DNA of 64,000 bases, from positions 1 through 64,000 of the forward strand of contig CAVSNF010000004.1 of NCBI GenBank assembly GCA_963729195.1, given 5' to 3'. A program made the position numbers and the translations under genes. Below, in pieces: positions 35,778-45,953 of this stretch. This DNA is from CAVPTL01 sp963729195 (lineage in GTDB: Bacteria > Actinomycetota > Thermoleophilia > Gaiellales > JAICJC01). How positions within the stretch are numbered: the first letter of the stretch is position 1; the number at the start of each line of letters is the position of its first letter. The notes below the pieces were generated by a model. It saw only the letters and a program-made list of their open reading frames with translations, was not told the origin of the DNA and searched no databases.

Positions 35778-37737
35778 ATGACGACACGCAGGAATTTGCT
35801 GCTCGGCGCCTTGGGTGGCGTGGCGGCCAACGCCTCGTCGACTCCGGTGCTGGACGCCGCGGTCGCGGCGGCGAAGGTGGCGCCGTTTCTGACGGTCGAC
35901 TTCACCCGCCGGCGCGACGACGATCACTGGTCGGGCGCGTCGGCGCGCTGGTTCACGCGGTTTGAGAAGCGGGTGCATATCGCCGCTGGACGCGGCCGGA
36001 TCGTGCTGCCCGCCCCGCTGGCGTCGGCCGCGGACTCCCAGACGGTGCCGGTGTTCCTGCTGGATCACGACGGATCCACGCCGGTGCAGCGGATCGAGTT
36101 CACGATCGAGACACCGCAGGCGCGCCCGGGACTGATCATCGGTGCCACCAATCTCGAGTCGTACCTGGGCGTGACCGTCGAGGACACGTCGCTGGTGCTG
36201 TCGCGGTTTGAGCGCACCCGCCGGGTGGTGCTCCACCGCGCGGACGTACCGCCGCTCGCAGAGGGGCACGTACACGCACTCGAGGTGCGAGTGGAGCAGG
36301 ACCGCATCCTTGCACGGGTGGGCCGAGCCGGCTCGCTGCCGGGCACGTATCAGCTCGACATTCGAATCCGGGTCTCCCAGGGGATGCCCGGAGTGTTGAT
36401 GCTGGCCGAGCCGCCGATGGGCGCGAGCGAGCTGGCGCTTCTGCGCTACAAGCTGGGCGGCCCTCGCGGGTCGGCCACACCCGTCCGCGAGACGTACCTG
36501 CTCTCCGGGACGCCGCGGCCCGACGGTGGATGTCCGGGTCGGCACCGAGCGGGCGACCTCGGTGGTGGTGGAATGGTCGCGCGATCCAGGATTTCTGACC
36601 GGCGTCGAGCACGCCGCCGCGGTCACCACCGCCGCGCCCACGTTCACGACCAAAACGACGCTCGAGGTGCGCTCCGGGGTGTGGTGGCGAGCCGCGCTGA
36701 CCGATCCCGTCACCGGCGTGAGCAACACCACCGCCATCCAGAGCGTGACGCCCGCCGACCTGTCCCGGCCGCTGGTGCTGGGAGCCGCCAGCTGCGCCCA
36801 GCTGTGGAACGCCGCCGGCTACCACGGCCTCACCCGGTTCACGCAGGAGGCCGCGCTGACGCAGCCGGCGATGCTCGTGTATCAGGGCGACTTCGGGTAT
36901 CCGTCCAACTCCGTGAACAGCTGCCTGCGCCAGCAGCCGGACTTCTACCTCGATCGCATCACCCGCTTCCTGCGGTCCCCCGACTTCATCGCCCTGCGCG
37001 CCGCGATGCCGGTGGGGTTCACGATGGACGACCACGAGTACGGCCCCCAGAACAACGCCGATCGCACCACCCTCCACCCATGGACGATTGAACTCTGGAA
37101 CTCGCTGCACGCCGATCCCAGCGCCACCGGGTACATGGACTGGCGGTTCGGCGACGTGCACTGCCTGACGCTCGACGGCCGCCGCTACTGCGACCCGGTC
37201 AACGCTCCCGAGTCGCCCGCCAAGACCAAGCTCGGCTCCGCCCAGAAGCAGTGGCTGCGCGGCATCCTCGAGCGCAGCGATGCGCGGCTGTTTGTGATCT
37301 TCTCGGCCGACATCTTTGCCTCGCGAGGGGAGGGCCGCCCCCAGGTCGACTGCTGGTGGTACGGCTGGAAGACGGAGTACGCCGAGCTGATGATGCTGTT
37401 CCACGACGTCCAGCTGGAGGGCCGGCGGGTGGTGATCCTCAGCGGCGACGCCCACGGTCAGCGCATCCACCACCACCCCGACCCGGCCCAGCGCGAGCGC
37501 GCCGGCTCGGTGGTCGAGTTCATCTGCGCCGGCCTGCGCGCCCGCTCGTGGTCGATGGAACATCAGCCCGACCCGACCATCGACCCCAAACGCCGAGTGG
37601 AGGGCAAGAGCGGCCTGGGCATGATCACCATCGATCCACCGCAGTCACCGGGGCGCACGATCACCCTGCGCAGCATCAACGGCGATGACGGCCCGCTCGA
37701 CCTGTTCCCACCCCTGAGGCTCTCGTTCACCCCGTGA
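35778..37737 (+). CDS. PhoD-like alkaline phosphatase D family protein, Tat-exported
   Basis: About 652 residues. The twin-arginine signal TTRRNLLLGALGG starts the protein. A long N-terminal beta-rich region (residues about 40-250) is followed by a PhoD-like metallophosphatase domain: LVLGAASCAQLW, MLVYQGDFGYPS, VGFTMDDHEYG and ILSGDAHGQRIHHH, which hold the metal-ligand Asp, Asn/Asp and His residues. One frameshift near 36525 joins the halves. The family hydrolyses phosphodiesters or monoesters outside the cytoplasm. The long N-terminal region, rich in VTVEDTSLVLSRFERT-like strands, is not part of the usual PhoD and I do not recognise it. Confidence 0.8.
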
Positions 37738-37744
37738 GATAACG

Positions 37745-38412
37745 TTGCCGGCCACGGTGACAATCGAGCGCGAGAAACAGGTGGCCGCCGAGGCGGCAGC
37801 AGAGGTCGTCGAGGACGGCATGATCGTCGGGCTGGGCACGGGCTCGACCGTCGCCTACCTGCTGCCCGCGCTGGCCCGCCGGCAGCTGCAAGATCACCTG
37901 CGTCGCCACCTCTCCGGCAACCGCCCAGATCGCAACCGGACTGGGGATGCAGGTGTTCCCGTTCGCCGGGCCGGATGCGCCGCGGCGGCTGGATATCGCC
38001 ATCGACGGCGCCGACCAGGTCGATCCCGACGGCTGGGCGATCAAGGGCGGCGGGGCGGCCCACACCCGCGAGAAGACCGTCGCCGCCGCCGCCGACCGAT
38101 TCGTCATCATCGCCTCCTCGGACAAGATGGTCGATCGGCTCGGACCACCCGTGCCACTGGAGCTGCTGGCGTTCGGATTGAACGCGACCCTGGCGCGGCT
38201 GGGCGCGGTCAAGCTGCGCGACGTGCCGCTCAGTCCCGACGGCGGGGTGATCGCCGACTACATCGGCCGCGTTCGACGACCCGGCCCTGCTCGCCGCCGA
38301 GCTGTCACAGGCGGTGGGCGTGGTCGATCACGGGCTGTTCCCGCGCGCGATGGTGTCCGAGGTATTCGTCGGCCGCTGCGATCAGGCCGAGCGGATCGTC
38401 GTCAGTCGCTGA
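37745..38412 (+). CDS. rpiA: Ribose-5-phosphate isomerase A
   Basis: Interconverts ribose-5- and ribulose-5-phosphate. The phosphate loop is DGMIVGLGTGSTVAYLLPAL and the catalytic region is LDIAIDGADQVDPDGWAIKGGGAAHTREK in two parts, followed by FVIIASSDKMVDRLG. Frameshifts near 37885 and 38275 split it into three frames; the last ends VDHGLFPRAMVSEVFVG. Combined length is about 222 residues, normal. TTG at 37745 is the likely start, 8 bp after the PhoD stop; a GTG at 37757 is possible. The end overlaps the converging pgl stop by 11 bp. Confidence 0.92.
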
Positions 38413-39076
38413 CCGCCGCGGCGTCGGCGATGATCAGCGCGTGCTCGGCTTCCACCCGCCCGCCGGGGATGGAGCGGTCGCCGGCGCGCAGCTTTGCCAG
38501 CGCCTCCACCTTGTCGGCGCCGGTCACCAGCCACATCACCTGCGCCGCCCGGTTCAGCACCGGATAGGTCAGCGTCATCCGCCGCCGGCCCATGTAGGGC
38601 TGGGTCACACCCACGTCGCGGTCGGTCACGTCCAGCACCGGATCGCCCGGCACCAGCGAGGCGGTGTGCCCGTCCGGCCCCAGCCCCAGGTGGATCAGGT
38701 CGAACCGCGGCGGCAGGCTCGCGGCATATTCGGCCGCGGCCTGATCGATGTCCTGCTCGCGCTCGACCGGCATCGCCCGCACGCCGCCATCCGCCTCCGC
38801 AGGCAGGCTGTCCATCAGGTGGGTGAGGTTGCGATCGGGATCACCGGCCGGGGCAACTCGCTCGTCCACTTGGTAGAAGACGCACTGCGCCCACGGCATC
38901 TCCTCGTCGGCCAGCTCGGCGAACATCGCCCAGGGAGTGTGACCGCCGCTGACCGCGAAGCTGAACCGGCCGTGCTCGGCCACCGCCGCCCGGGCCTTCC
39001 CGGCCACGAAGTCGGCAGCCCGGCGGGCCACCGCCGCTGGGTCGGCCTGCGCCTCGATCGCCGGCCCGACGCTCAC
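38402..39076 (-). CDS. pgl: 6-phosphogluconolactonase
   Basis: 224 residues, intact. Hydrolyses 6-phosphogluconolactone in the oxidative pentose-phosphate path. Motifs: RFSFAVSGGHTPWAMFAELA, VFYQVDERVAPAGDPDRNLT, HLGLGPDGHTASLVPGDPVL and RRRMTLTYPVLNRAAQVMWLVTG. The GTG at 39074-39076 overlaps the gnd stop (GTGA), so the two are coupled. It is the DevB/Pgl type, not the seven-bladed YbhE type. Confidence 0.94.
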   Translation of the reverse strand: MSVGPAIEAQADPAAVARRAADFVAGKARAAVAEHGRFSFAVSGGHTPWAMFAELADEEMPWAQCVFYQVDERVAPAGDPDRNLTHLMDSLPAEADGGVRAMPVEREQDIDQAAAEYAASLPPRFDLIHLGLGPDGHTASLVPGDPVLDVTDRDVGVTQPYMGRRRMTLTYPVLNRAAQVMWLVTGADKVEALAKLRAGDRSIPGGRVEAEHALIIADAAAVSD

Positions 39077-40104
39077 GCCGGCTTCTCGTCGTGGCCGCCG
39101 AACTGCTTGCGCATCGCCGAAAGCACCTTGTCGGCGAAGTCGTCCGCTCCCCGCGAGGCAAACCGCGAATAGAGGGCGGTGGTCAGCACCGGCGAGGGTA
39201 TGCCCTCCTCGATGGCCGCAATCGACGTCCATCGGCCCTCGCCCGAGTCGGACACTCGGCCGGCGAACTCCGCCAGCGTGGGCGACTCGAACAGAGCCTG
39301 GGCGGTGAGATCGAGTAGCCACGACCCGACCACGCTGCCGCGCCGCCACACCTCGGCCACCTCGGTGGTGTCGATCTCGTACTGGTAGTACTCGGGCCGC
39401 TCCAGCGGCGACGTCTCGGCATCCGCCTCACGGGTGCGCTTGCCCACATCGGCGTTCTTGATGATGTTGAGGCCCTCGGCATAGGCCGCCATCAAGCCGT
39501 ACTCGATGCCGTTGTGCACCATCTTGACGAAGTGGCCCGCGCCGTTCGGCCCGCAGTGCAGGAAGCCCTGCTCGGCCTGGGTGGGCTCGCCGGATCGGCC
39601 GGGCGTACGCGGCGCGGAGTCGACACCGGGCGCAACCGAGGCGAAGATCGGGGAGAGCCGCTGGACGACCTCGTCCTCGCCGCCGATCATCAGGCAGTAG
39701 CCTCGCTCCCGGCCCCAGACTCCACCGCTGGTGCCGCAGTCGACGTGGTGGATACCCTTCTCCCTCAGCGCGTTCGCGTGCCGGATGTCGTCGTGGTAGT
39801 GGGTGTTGCCGCCGTCGATGATGACGTCGCCCGAGTCCAGGGCATCGGCCAGCATCGCGATCGTCTTGTCGGTGATGTCGCCCGCAGGCACCATCACCCA
39901 CACCGCCCGCGGCCGCTCCAGCTTGGCCACGAACTGCTCGACGGTGGTGGCGCCGCCGGCCCCGTCGGCTTCCAGCGCGGCCACCGCATCGGCGCTCACG
40001 TCGTAGCCGACACAGCGATGCCCGTCGGCCATCAACCGGCGCACGATGTTCGATCCCATCCGCCCGAGTCCCACCATCCCCAGCTGCATCGGATTGTCCG
40101 TCAT
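39073..40104 (-). CDS. gnd: 6-phosphogluconate dehydrogenase, decarboxylating (short type)
   Basis: 343 residues, intact. The N-terminal nucleotide-binding motif is LGMVGLGRMGSNIVRRL; further motifs are VIIDGGNTHYHDD, HVDCGTSGGVWGRERGYCLMIGG, and the catalytic-lysine region GHFVKMVHNGIEYGLM. This is the shorter homologue of about 300-350 residues common in actinobacteria, often NAD-dependent. The gene is divergent from zwf, with 49 bp between starts that must hold both promoters. Confidence 0.94.
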   Translation of the reverse strand: MTDNPMQLGMVGLGRMGSNIVRRLMADGHRCVGYDVSADAVAALEADGAGGATTVEQFVAKLERPRAVWVMVPAGDITDKTIAMLADALDSGDVIIDGGNTHYHDDIRHANALREKGIHHVDCGTSGGVWGRERGYCLMIGGEDEVVQRLSPIFASVAPGVDSAPRTPGRSGEPTQAEQGFLHCGPNGAGHFVKMVHNGIEYGLMAAYAEGLNIIKNADVGKRTREADAETSPLERPEYYQYEIDTTEVAEVWRRGSVVGSWLLDLTAQALFESPTLAEFAGRVSDSGEGRWTSIAAIEEGIPSPVLTTALYSRFASRGADDFADKVLSAMRKQFGGHDEKPA

Positions 40105-40141
40105 CTTGAGAGCTCCTGTTCGAGGTAGACACAGACATTAG

Positions 40142-40147
40142 TAGGAT
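40142..40147 (+). promoter_or_regulatory. Candidate -10 box TAGGAT for zwf
   Basis: TAGGAT is followed by 6 bp and the GTG at 40154, so the transcript would be leaderless. It lies in the 49-bp space shared with the divergent gnd gene. Confidence 0.45.
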
Positions 40148-40153
40148 GCAGCG

Positions 40154-41566
40154 GTGCCGGCAGGGGAGACAGCAAGCGCACCACCCGTAGCCGACGCCCT
40201 GGTGGTGTTCGGGATCAGCGGCGACCTCGCGCGCAAGATGACGCTCAAGTCGCTCTACCTGCTGGAGCGGCGCGGGATGCTCGACTGCCCGGTGATCGGG
40301 GTCGCCCGTGAGCGATGGACGGACGACCAGCTGCGCCAGCACGCGCTGGAAGCCGTCAAAGCTTCCGGGGTGCCGTTCTCCAAGAAGGTGTTCGAGCGGT
40401 TTGCGGCGCGGCTCAGCTACGTCGCCGGCGACTTCTCCCGGGTGACGACCTATCGCAAGCTGAAGACCAAGCTGCGCGGCGTCTCGAATCCGGTGTTCTA
40501 CCTCGAGATCCCGCCGTTTCTGTTTGCGGGAGTGGTCGAGCACCTGCACGAAGCCGGGCTGACCAAGGACGCTCGGGTGGTGGTGGAGAAGCCGTTCGGC
40601 CACGACTTCGCGTCGGCCTGCGCCCTCAACGACGACCTGCGCAAGCTGCTCACCGAGGATCAGCTGTACCGGATCGACCACTTCCTGGGAAAGATGTCGG
40701 TCGAGGACATCATGTACCTGCGGTTCGCCAACACCATGCTCGAGCCGATCTGGAACCGGCAGTTCGTCTCGTCCGTGCAGATCACGATGGCGGAGAGCTT
40801 CGGCGTGGACGATCGGGGCAGCTTCTACGAACCGGTCGGGGCGCTGCGCGACGTCGTCCAGAACCACCTGATGCAGGTGCTGGCGCTGGTGGCCATGGAG
40901 CCGCCGGCGGGCATCGGGCACGACGTGATCGCAGATCGCAAGCGCGACGTGTTCCTGGCCATGCCCAGCGCCGACCCCGGCAAGTACGTGCGCGGCCAGT
41001 ACGACGGCTACCTCGAGGTCAAGGGGGTGGCTCCCAACTCGACCACCGAGACGTTTGCGGCGCTGCGGCTCGAGGTCGACAACTGGCGCTGGAACGGCGT
41101 GCCCTTCTACATCCGCGCCGGCAAGGCCATGGCCGAGACGGTGACCGAGGTGCGGGTGGTGTTCCGGCACGCGCCCAAGCTGGCCTTCGCCGGCAGCCGC
41201 TGGCGCCACCCCGACCCCAACAACCTGGTGCTGCGGGTCGGCCCCAAACCGGGCGCCAGCATCTGGCTGCAGAGCAAGCGGCCGTCGTCGCCGGGCCTTC
41301 ACTCGGTGCACCTGGACATGGACTTCGCCGAAGAGGGCGGCGAGGGGCCGACACCGTACGAGCAGCTCCTGCACGGAGCCATGCACGGCGATCGCAGCCA
41401 CTTCATCCGCGAGGACGCGGTCGAGGAGACATGGCGGATCGTGCAGCCCCTGATCGACGAGCCGCCGCCGGTGGACGGCTACAAGCCCGGCTCGTGGGGG
41501 CCGGCCTCCGCCGAGAAAATGCTGGCCCACCGCGGTGGCTGGCACGAGCCGTGGCTTCCCGAATGA
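40154..41566 (+). CDS. zwf: Glucose-6-phosphate 1-dehydrogenase
   Basis: 470 residues, intact. The nucleotide-binding start is ALVVFGISGDLARKM, followed by the active-site motif YRIDHFLGK (about residues 172-180) and PFYIRAGKAMAETVTEV. It oxidises glucose-6-phosphate to the lactone acted on by the neighbouring Pgl. The GTG at 40154 is preferred, preceded by a -10-like box. The gene is followed by NDH-2 with 20 bp between, so the two may be cotranscribed. Confidence 0.95.
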   Translation: MPAGETASAPPVADALVVFGISGDLARKMTLKSLYLLERRGMLDCPVIGVARERWTDDQLRQHALEAVKASGVPFSKKVFERFAARLSYVAGDFSRVTTYRKLKTKLRGVSNPVFYLEIPPFLFAGVVEHLHEAGLTKDARVVVEKPFGHDFASACALNDDLRKLLTEDQLYRIDHFLGKMSVEDIMYLRFANTMLEPIWNRQFVSSVQITMAESFGVDDRGSFYEPVGALRDVVQNHLMQVLALVAMEPPAGIGHDVIADRKRDVFLAMPSADPGKYVRGQYDGYLEVKGVAPNSTTETFAALRLEVDNWRWNGVPFYIRAGKAMAETVTEVRVVFRHAPKLAFAGSRWRHPDPNNLVLRVGPKPGASIWLQSKRPSSPGLHSVHLDMDFAEEGGEGPTPYEQLLHGAMHGDRSHFIREDAVEETWRIVQPLIDEPPPVDGYKPGSWGPASAEKMLAHRGGWHEPWLPE

Positions 41567-41586
41567 CGGTGGAGAGGACGACGTAG

Positions 41587-43009
41587 ATGGGCATCACTCC
41601 GCGAGTCGGCGAAGAGGTCACGCTCAAGCTCCCCGGCACCGACCACCGCGTCGTGATCGTGGGATCGGGCTTCGGCGGGCTGTTCGCGGCGACGGTTCCT
41701 GCGCGGCGCGTCGATCGAGGTGACGCTGATCGATCGCACCAACCACCATCTGTTCCAGCCGCTCTTGTACCAGGTCGCCACCGGCATCCTGTCGGGCGGA
41801 GCGATCGCACCGGCGACCCGCGATGTCTTCCGAAACCACAAGAACATCGAGGTCGAGATGGGTGATGTGACCGCCTTTGACCTGGACGCCAAGCGGGTCA
41901 CGGCCACCCGCCCCGACGGGCGCGTGGTCGTGCACGAGTACGACAGCCTGATCGTGAGCGCCGGTGCCGGCGGCTCGTACTTCGGGCACGACGAGTTCGC
42001 CGAGTTCGCGCCCGGCATGAAGACGCTGGCCGACGCGCTCGATCAGCGCGCCCGCATCTTTGGCGCGTTCGAGATGGCCGAGCTCGAGGAGGATCCCACG
42101 CGCCGCGCCGAGTGGCTGACATTCGTGGTGGTCGGCGGCGGCCCCACAGGAGTCGAGATCGCCGGGCAGATCGCCGAGCTCTCACGCCGCGCCCTCAAGA
42201 ACAACTTCCAAAACTTCAACCCCAAGACCGACGTCCGGGTGCTGCTGTTCGACGGCGGCAAGGAGGTGCTGTCCACCTTCGGCGACAAGCTGTCGGGGAT
42301 CGGCCGCAAGGAGCTGGAGGCCACCGGCGTGGAGGTGCACACAGAGTCGATCGTGACGCACGTGGACGGCGATCACGTCGAAGTCAAAGGCCCGAACGGC
42401 TCGGTCGATCGGTACGCCGCCAAGACCAAGATCTGGGCGGCCGGGGTGGCGGCGTCACCGCTGGCCAAGGCGCTGGCCGACGCGGCCGGGGCCGAGTGCG
42501 ACCGCAGCGGCCGGATCAAGGTGCAGCCGGACTGTTCGGTGCCCGGCTACCCCGAGGTGTTTGCAGTCGGCGACATGATGAACTTCGAGGACCTGCCCGG
42601 AGTGGCCGAGGTGGCGATGCAGTCGGGCATCCATGCCGCCCGCACGATCAAACGGCGAGTGGCAAACAACGCCGAGCCGCAGCCGTTTGTCTACCGCGAC
42701 CTCGGCACCATGGCCGCCATCTCGCGCCGACGGGCGATCGTGAGCTTCCGGGGCAGGCACTTCTCCGGGTGGTTCGGCTGGCTGATGTGGATGTTCGTGC
42801 ACCTGACCTTCATGACCGGTTTCCGCGGGCGGTTCGCGGCCGCCTGGTCGTGGTTCTTCAGCTTCGTCGGCCACCGACGCGGCCAGCGAGCGCTGACGAT
42901 CACCAGGATCGGCGACGCCCCGGCCGACACGCCCGACTCAGCACCGCCCGACGACCCCGGCGACGACGAAGAATCCCCCACCGAGGCGCCAACAAAAGAC
43001 CTTGAATAA
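41587..43009 (+). CDS. Type II NADH dehydrogenase (NDH-2-like FAD oxidoreductase)
   Basis: About 473 residues. The FAD-binding motif is HRVVIVGSGFGGLFAA, then IDRTNHHLFQPLLYQVATGIL, the NADH-binding motif FVVVGGGPTGVEIAGQIAEL, and GYPEVFAVGDMMNFEDLPG. The C-terminus has amphipathic and hydrophobic segments (HFSGWFGWLMWMFVHLTFM) that dock on the membrane, and a variable acidic tail. One frameshift near 41700 follows the first FAD motif. It passes electrons from NADH to quinone without pumping protons. The stop TAA is part of a dispersed palindrome. Sulfide:quinone or Fsp1-like activity is less likely. Confidence 0.9.
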
Positions 43010-43031
43010 CGGTGCCTGGCACCGTTATTCA
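43003..43031. repeat. Dispersed palindrome, copy 4
   Basis: A 29-bp palindrome (arms TGAATAACGGTGCC, central T). GAA-TAA within each arm provides the last sense codon and the stop of the plus-strand NDH-2 gene and of the minus-strand DUF1801 gene. Confidence 0.95.
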
Positions 43032-43378
43032 TCCGGGTAGCGCTCGAAGGATTCGAGCCAGCATTTGCGGATGATGGTGCGCAGCACGGACTCGTCGATG
43101 TCGGACAGGCGCTTGATGTAGAGGCAGGCCTTGCCGGTGGAGTGCTGGCCGAGCCGGGCGAGCAGCCGGTCGTAGTCGTCCGGCTGAAACATCGCGTAGA
43201 CGGTGAGATTGCGTGCCCGATCGGCGAATCCGATGCGCATGGCGTCGCCCTCGCGGCCCGAGGCATACACGTAGTGGTAGCTGCCGAAGCCGACCATTCC
43301 ACCGCGCCACTCGGCCGGTTGCACGCCGGTCTCCTGGCGCATGATCTGCTCCAGCCGCCGGGCGTCCTCGCTGCTCAT
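43025..43378 (-). CDS. DUF1801-domain protein
   Basis: 117 residues, intact, of the DUF1801 family: GGMVGFGSYHYVYASGREGD, then YAMFQPDDYDRLLARLGQHS and TGKACLYIKRLSDIDESVL are typical. The fold resembles a small phosphopeptide or iron-sulfur carrier domain, and the function is not known. The ATG overlaps the pgi stop as ATGA. Its own stop TAA is contributed by the palindrome shared with the converging NDH-2 gene. Confidence 0.85.
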   Translation of the reverse strand: MSSEDARRLEQIMRQETGVQPAEWRGGMVGFGSYHYVYASGREGDAMRIGFADRARNLTVYAMFQPDDYDRLLARLGQHSTGKACLYIKRLSDIDESVLRTIIRKCWLESFERYPDE

Positions 43379-45010
43379 CTGAGCGATCGGTAACGCCGGA
43401 TCAGGGCGTTGGTGGAGCTGTCGTGATCCAGCTCCGGCTCGGTCTGGCTGAGCAGCTCGGGCACGATCCGCTTGGCCAGCACCTTGCCCAGCTCCACGCC
43501 CCACTGGTCGAACGAGTCGATCCCCCACACCGTCCCCTGGGTGAACACGCTGTGCTCGTACAGCGCAATCAGCGTCCCCAGCGAGTGAGGGCGTCAGCTC
43601 TTCCACCAGGATCACGTTGGTCGGCCGGTTTCCCTGCATCACCCGGTGGGGGATGACGTTCTCGGCAGTGCCCTCGGCCCGCACCTCGTCCTCGGTCTTG
43701 CCAAAGGCCAGCGCCTCGGCCTGGGCAAACACGTTCGACATCAGGATGTCGTGATGCTCGCCCAGCGGGTTGTGGGTCTTGCCAAACCCGATCAGGTCGA
43801 CCGGGATCAGGGCCGTCCCCTGGTGGATCAGCTGGTAGAAGCTGTGCTGGCCGTTCGTCCCGGGCTCACCCCAGTAGACCGCGCCGGTGTCGTAGTCGAC
43901 CTGCCGCCCATCCAGCGTCACGTGCTTGCCGTTGGACTCCATCGTCAGCTGCTGGAGGTATGCCGGGAATCGCTTCAGATACTGGTTGTAGGGCATCACT
44001 CCAACCGTCTGGGCGCCGAAGAAGTCCCGATACCACACCGCCAGAAGGCCCATCAACACCGGCAGGTTTCGCTCGAACGGCGCGGTGCGGAAGTGCTCGT
44101 CCATCGCGTGGAAGCCGTCCAGCAGCGCCCGGAAATTGTCGGGCCCGACCGCGATCATGGTCGAGAGTCCGATCGCCGAGTCCATCGAGTAGCGCCCGCC
44201 GACCCAGTCCCAGAAGCCGAACATGTTTTGGGTGTCGATCCCGAACTCGGCCACGCCGGCGGCGTTGGTGGAGACCGCCACGAAGTGCTTGGCCACCGCC
44301 TGCTCGTCGCCCAGTGCGGCCAGCGACCACTCCCGCGCCGAGTGGGCATTGGTCATCGTCTCGAGCGTGGTGAACGTCTTGGAGGACACGATGAACAGCG
44401 TCTCGTCCGCGTTCAGGTCACGGGTGGCCTCGGCGAAGTCGGTGGAGTCCACGTTGGACACAAACCGGAAGGTGAGCTCCCGCCGGCTGTAGTGCCGCAG
44501 CGCCTCATAGGCCATCACCGGGCCCAGGTCGGATCCGCCGATGCCGATGTTGACCACGTTTCGGATCGGCTTGCCGGTGTGTCCGCGCCACTCGCCCGAT
44601 CGCACCCGCTGGGCGAACGCCGCCATGCGGTCAAGCACCTGGTGCACCTCGGCGACCACGTCCACACCGTCGACTGTCAAGCTGGCCGAGCGCGGCAGCC
44701 GAAGCGCCGTGTGCAGCACCGAGCGGTTCTCGGACACGTTGATGCGGTCGCCCCGAAACATCGCGTCGATGTGTTGGCGCAGGCCGGATTGCTCGGCGAG
44801 TGCGACCAGCAGCGGCACCGTGTCTGCGGTGATCCGGTTCTTGGAATAGTCCAGGTAGAGGCCCACGGCCTCGGCTGTCAGCCGCTCACCGCGGTCGGCA
44901 TCGGCCGCAAACAGCTCGCGCAGGTGCTGCCCCGAGATCTGCTCGTGGTGGCGCTCGAGCGTCTTCCAGGCAGGTCGGTCGCGCAGCGGAGTCGGTACTT
45001 CGTCAGCCAT
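43375..45010 (-). CDS. pgi: Glucose-6-phosphate isomerase
   Basis: About 545 residues. Interconverts glucose-6- and fructose-6-phosphate. PGI signatures are VVNIGIGGSDLGPVMAYEAL, FIVSSKTFTTLETMTNAHSA, FGFWDWVGGRYSMDSAIGL and, in the last part, SVFTQGTVWGIDSFDQWGVELGK, with the catalytic histidine region QLTMESNGKHV. One frameshift near 43590 lies in LTPSL. The ATG is 28 bp from the divergent aldolase gene. Its TGA overlaps the DUF1801 ATG. Confidence 0.95.
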
Positions 45011-45024
45011 CGGGAGGACACTAG

Positions 45025-45030
45025 TAGACT
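45025..45030 (+). promoter_or_regulatory. Candidate -10 box TAGACT for the IolC-like gene
   Basis: TAGACT is followed by 8 bp and the ATG at 45039. It lies in the 28-bp space shared with the divergent pgi gene. Confidence 0.45.
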
Positions 45031-45038
45031 CGCAAGGG

Positions 45039-45953
45039 ATGACGCTTGGATATTCGCAACCGCTGTACGTGCTGGCCTTCGATCACCGCGGCTCGTTCCA
45101 GTCAAAGCTGCTCGGCATCGCCGGGACGCCGACCGACGAGCAGCGTCGAGCAGATCCTCCGCGCCAAGCAGGTGATCTACGCCGGATTCCTGCGGGCATA
45201 CGAAGGTGAGAGCGACCGCGAGGGCCTCGGCATCCTGGTCGACGAGCAGTTCGGCAGCGAGGTTGCGCGGGCCGGGCGAGAGCTGGGCGTGGCCGTTGCC
45301 GTGCCGGTCGAGAAGAGCGGGCAGGACGAGTTCGACTTCGAGTACGGCGAGCAGTTCGGCGAGCACATCGAGGCGCTCGACCCGACCTTCGCCAAGGTGC
45401 TCGTGCGCATGAACGTCGAGGGCGACCGCGAGATGAACCGGCGCCAGACCGAGCGGCTGGCCCGCCTCAGCGACTGGCTGCACGAGAACGACCGCAAGTT
45501 CCTGTTCGAGCTGATCGTGCCCGCCGAGCCGCACCAGCTGGCTCAGGTGGACGGCGACGCTGACCGCTACGACCGCGAGCTGCGGGCCGGCCTGATGGTC
45601 GACGCCATCCTCGCGCTCCAGGCCGGCGGGGTCGAGCCCGACATCTGGAAGATCGAGGGCTTGGACACGACCGACGACTGCGACCGGGTCGCCCGCGCGA
45701 CCCGCGCCGGCGGCGCGCGCGATCACGTGCACTGCGTGGTGCTCGGCCGCGGCGGGAACGAGCAGAAGGTGATTCACTGGCTCCAGACCGGTGCGGTCAC
45801 CACCGGCTACTCAGGCTTTGCGGTGGGGCGCACGATCTGGTGGGACGCGCTCACCGCGGTGGCTCGAGGACGGCGACGACGACGCCGCGGCGGAGGCCAT
45901 CGGCGCCGATCTACCGGCGACTGCTGGATGCCTACCGCGCCGCCGCGCAGTAG
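45039..45953 (+). CDS. IolC C-terminal-like (DUF2090) aldolase
   Basis: About 304 residues, matching the DUF2090 domain found alone or fused to IolC, a 2-deoxy-5-keto-gluconate-6-phosphate aldolase-type barrel. Seen: LYVLAFDHRGSFQSKLLGI, ILRAKQVIYAGFLRAYE, GILVDEQFGSEVAR, FLFELIVPAEPHQLAQ, GVEPDIWKIEGLDTTDDC and GYSGFAVGRTIWWDAL. Frameshifts occur near 45145, 45862 and 45910; the final frame ends RRLLDAYRAAAQ. No other inositol-degradation gene is present, so the substrate is open. Its end overlaps the converging GlcG-like stop by 22 bp. Confidence 0.8.

Noticed and set aside
39428..41545. 705-codon open frame on the minus strand, antisense to zwf and beyond
   Set aside because: It has no family motif and shadows the well-conserved zwf and gnd genes; long antisense frames are common at this G+C.
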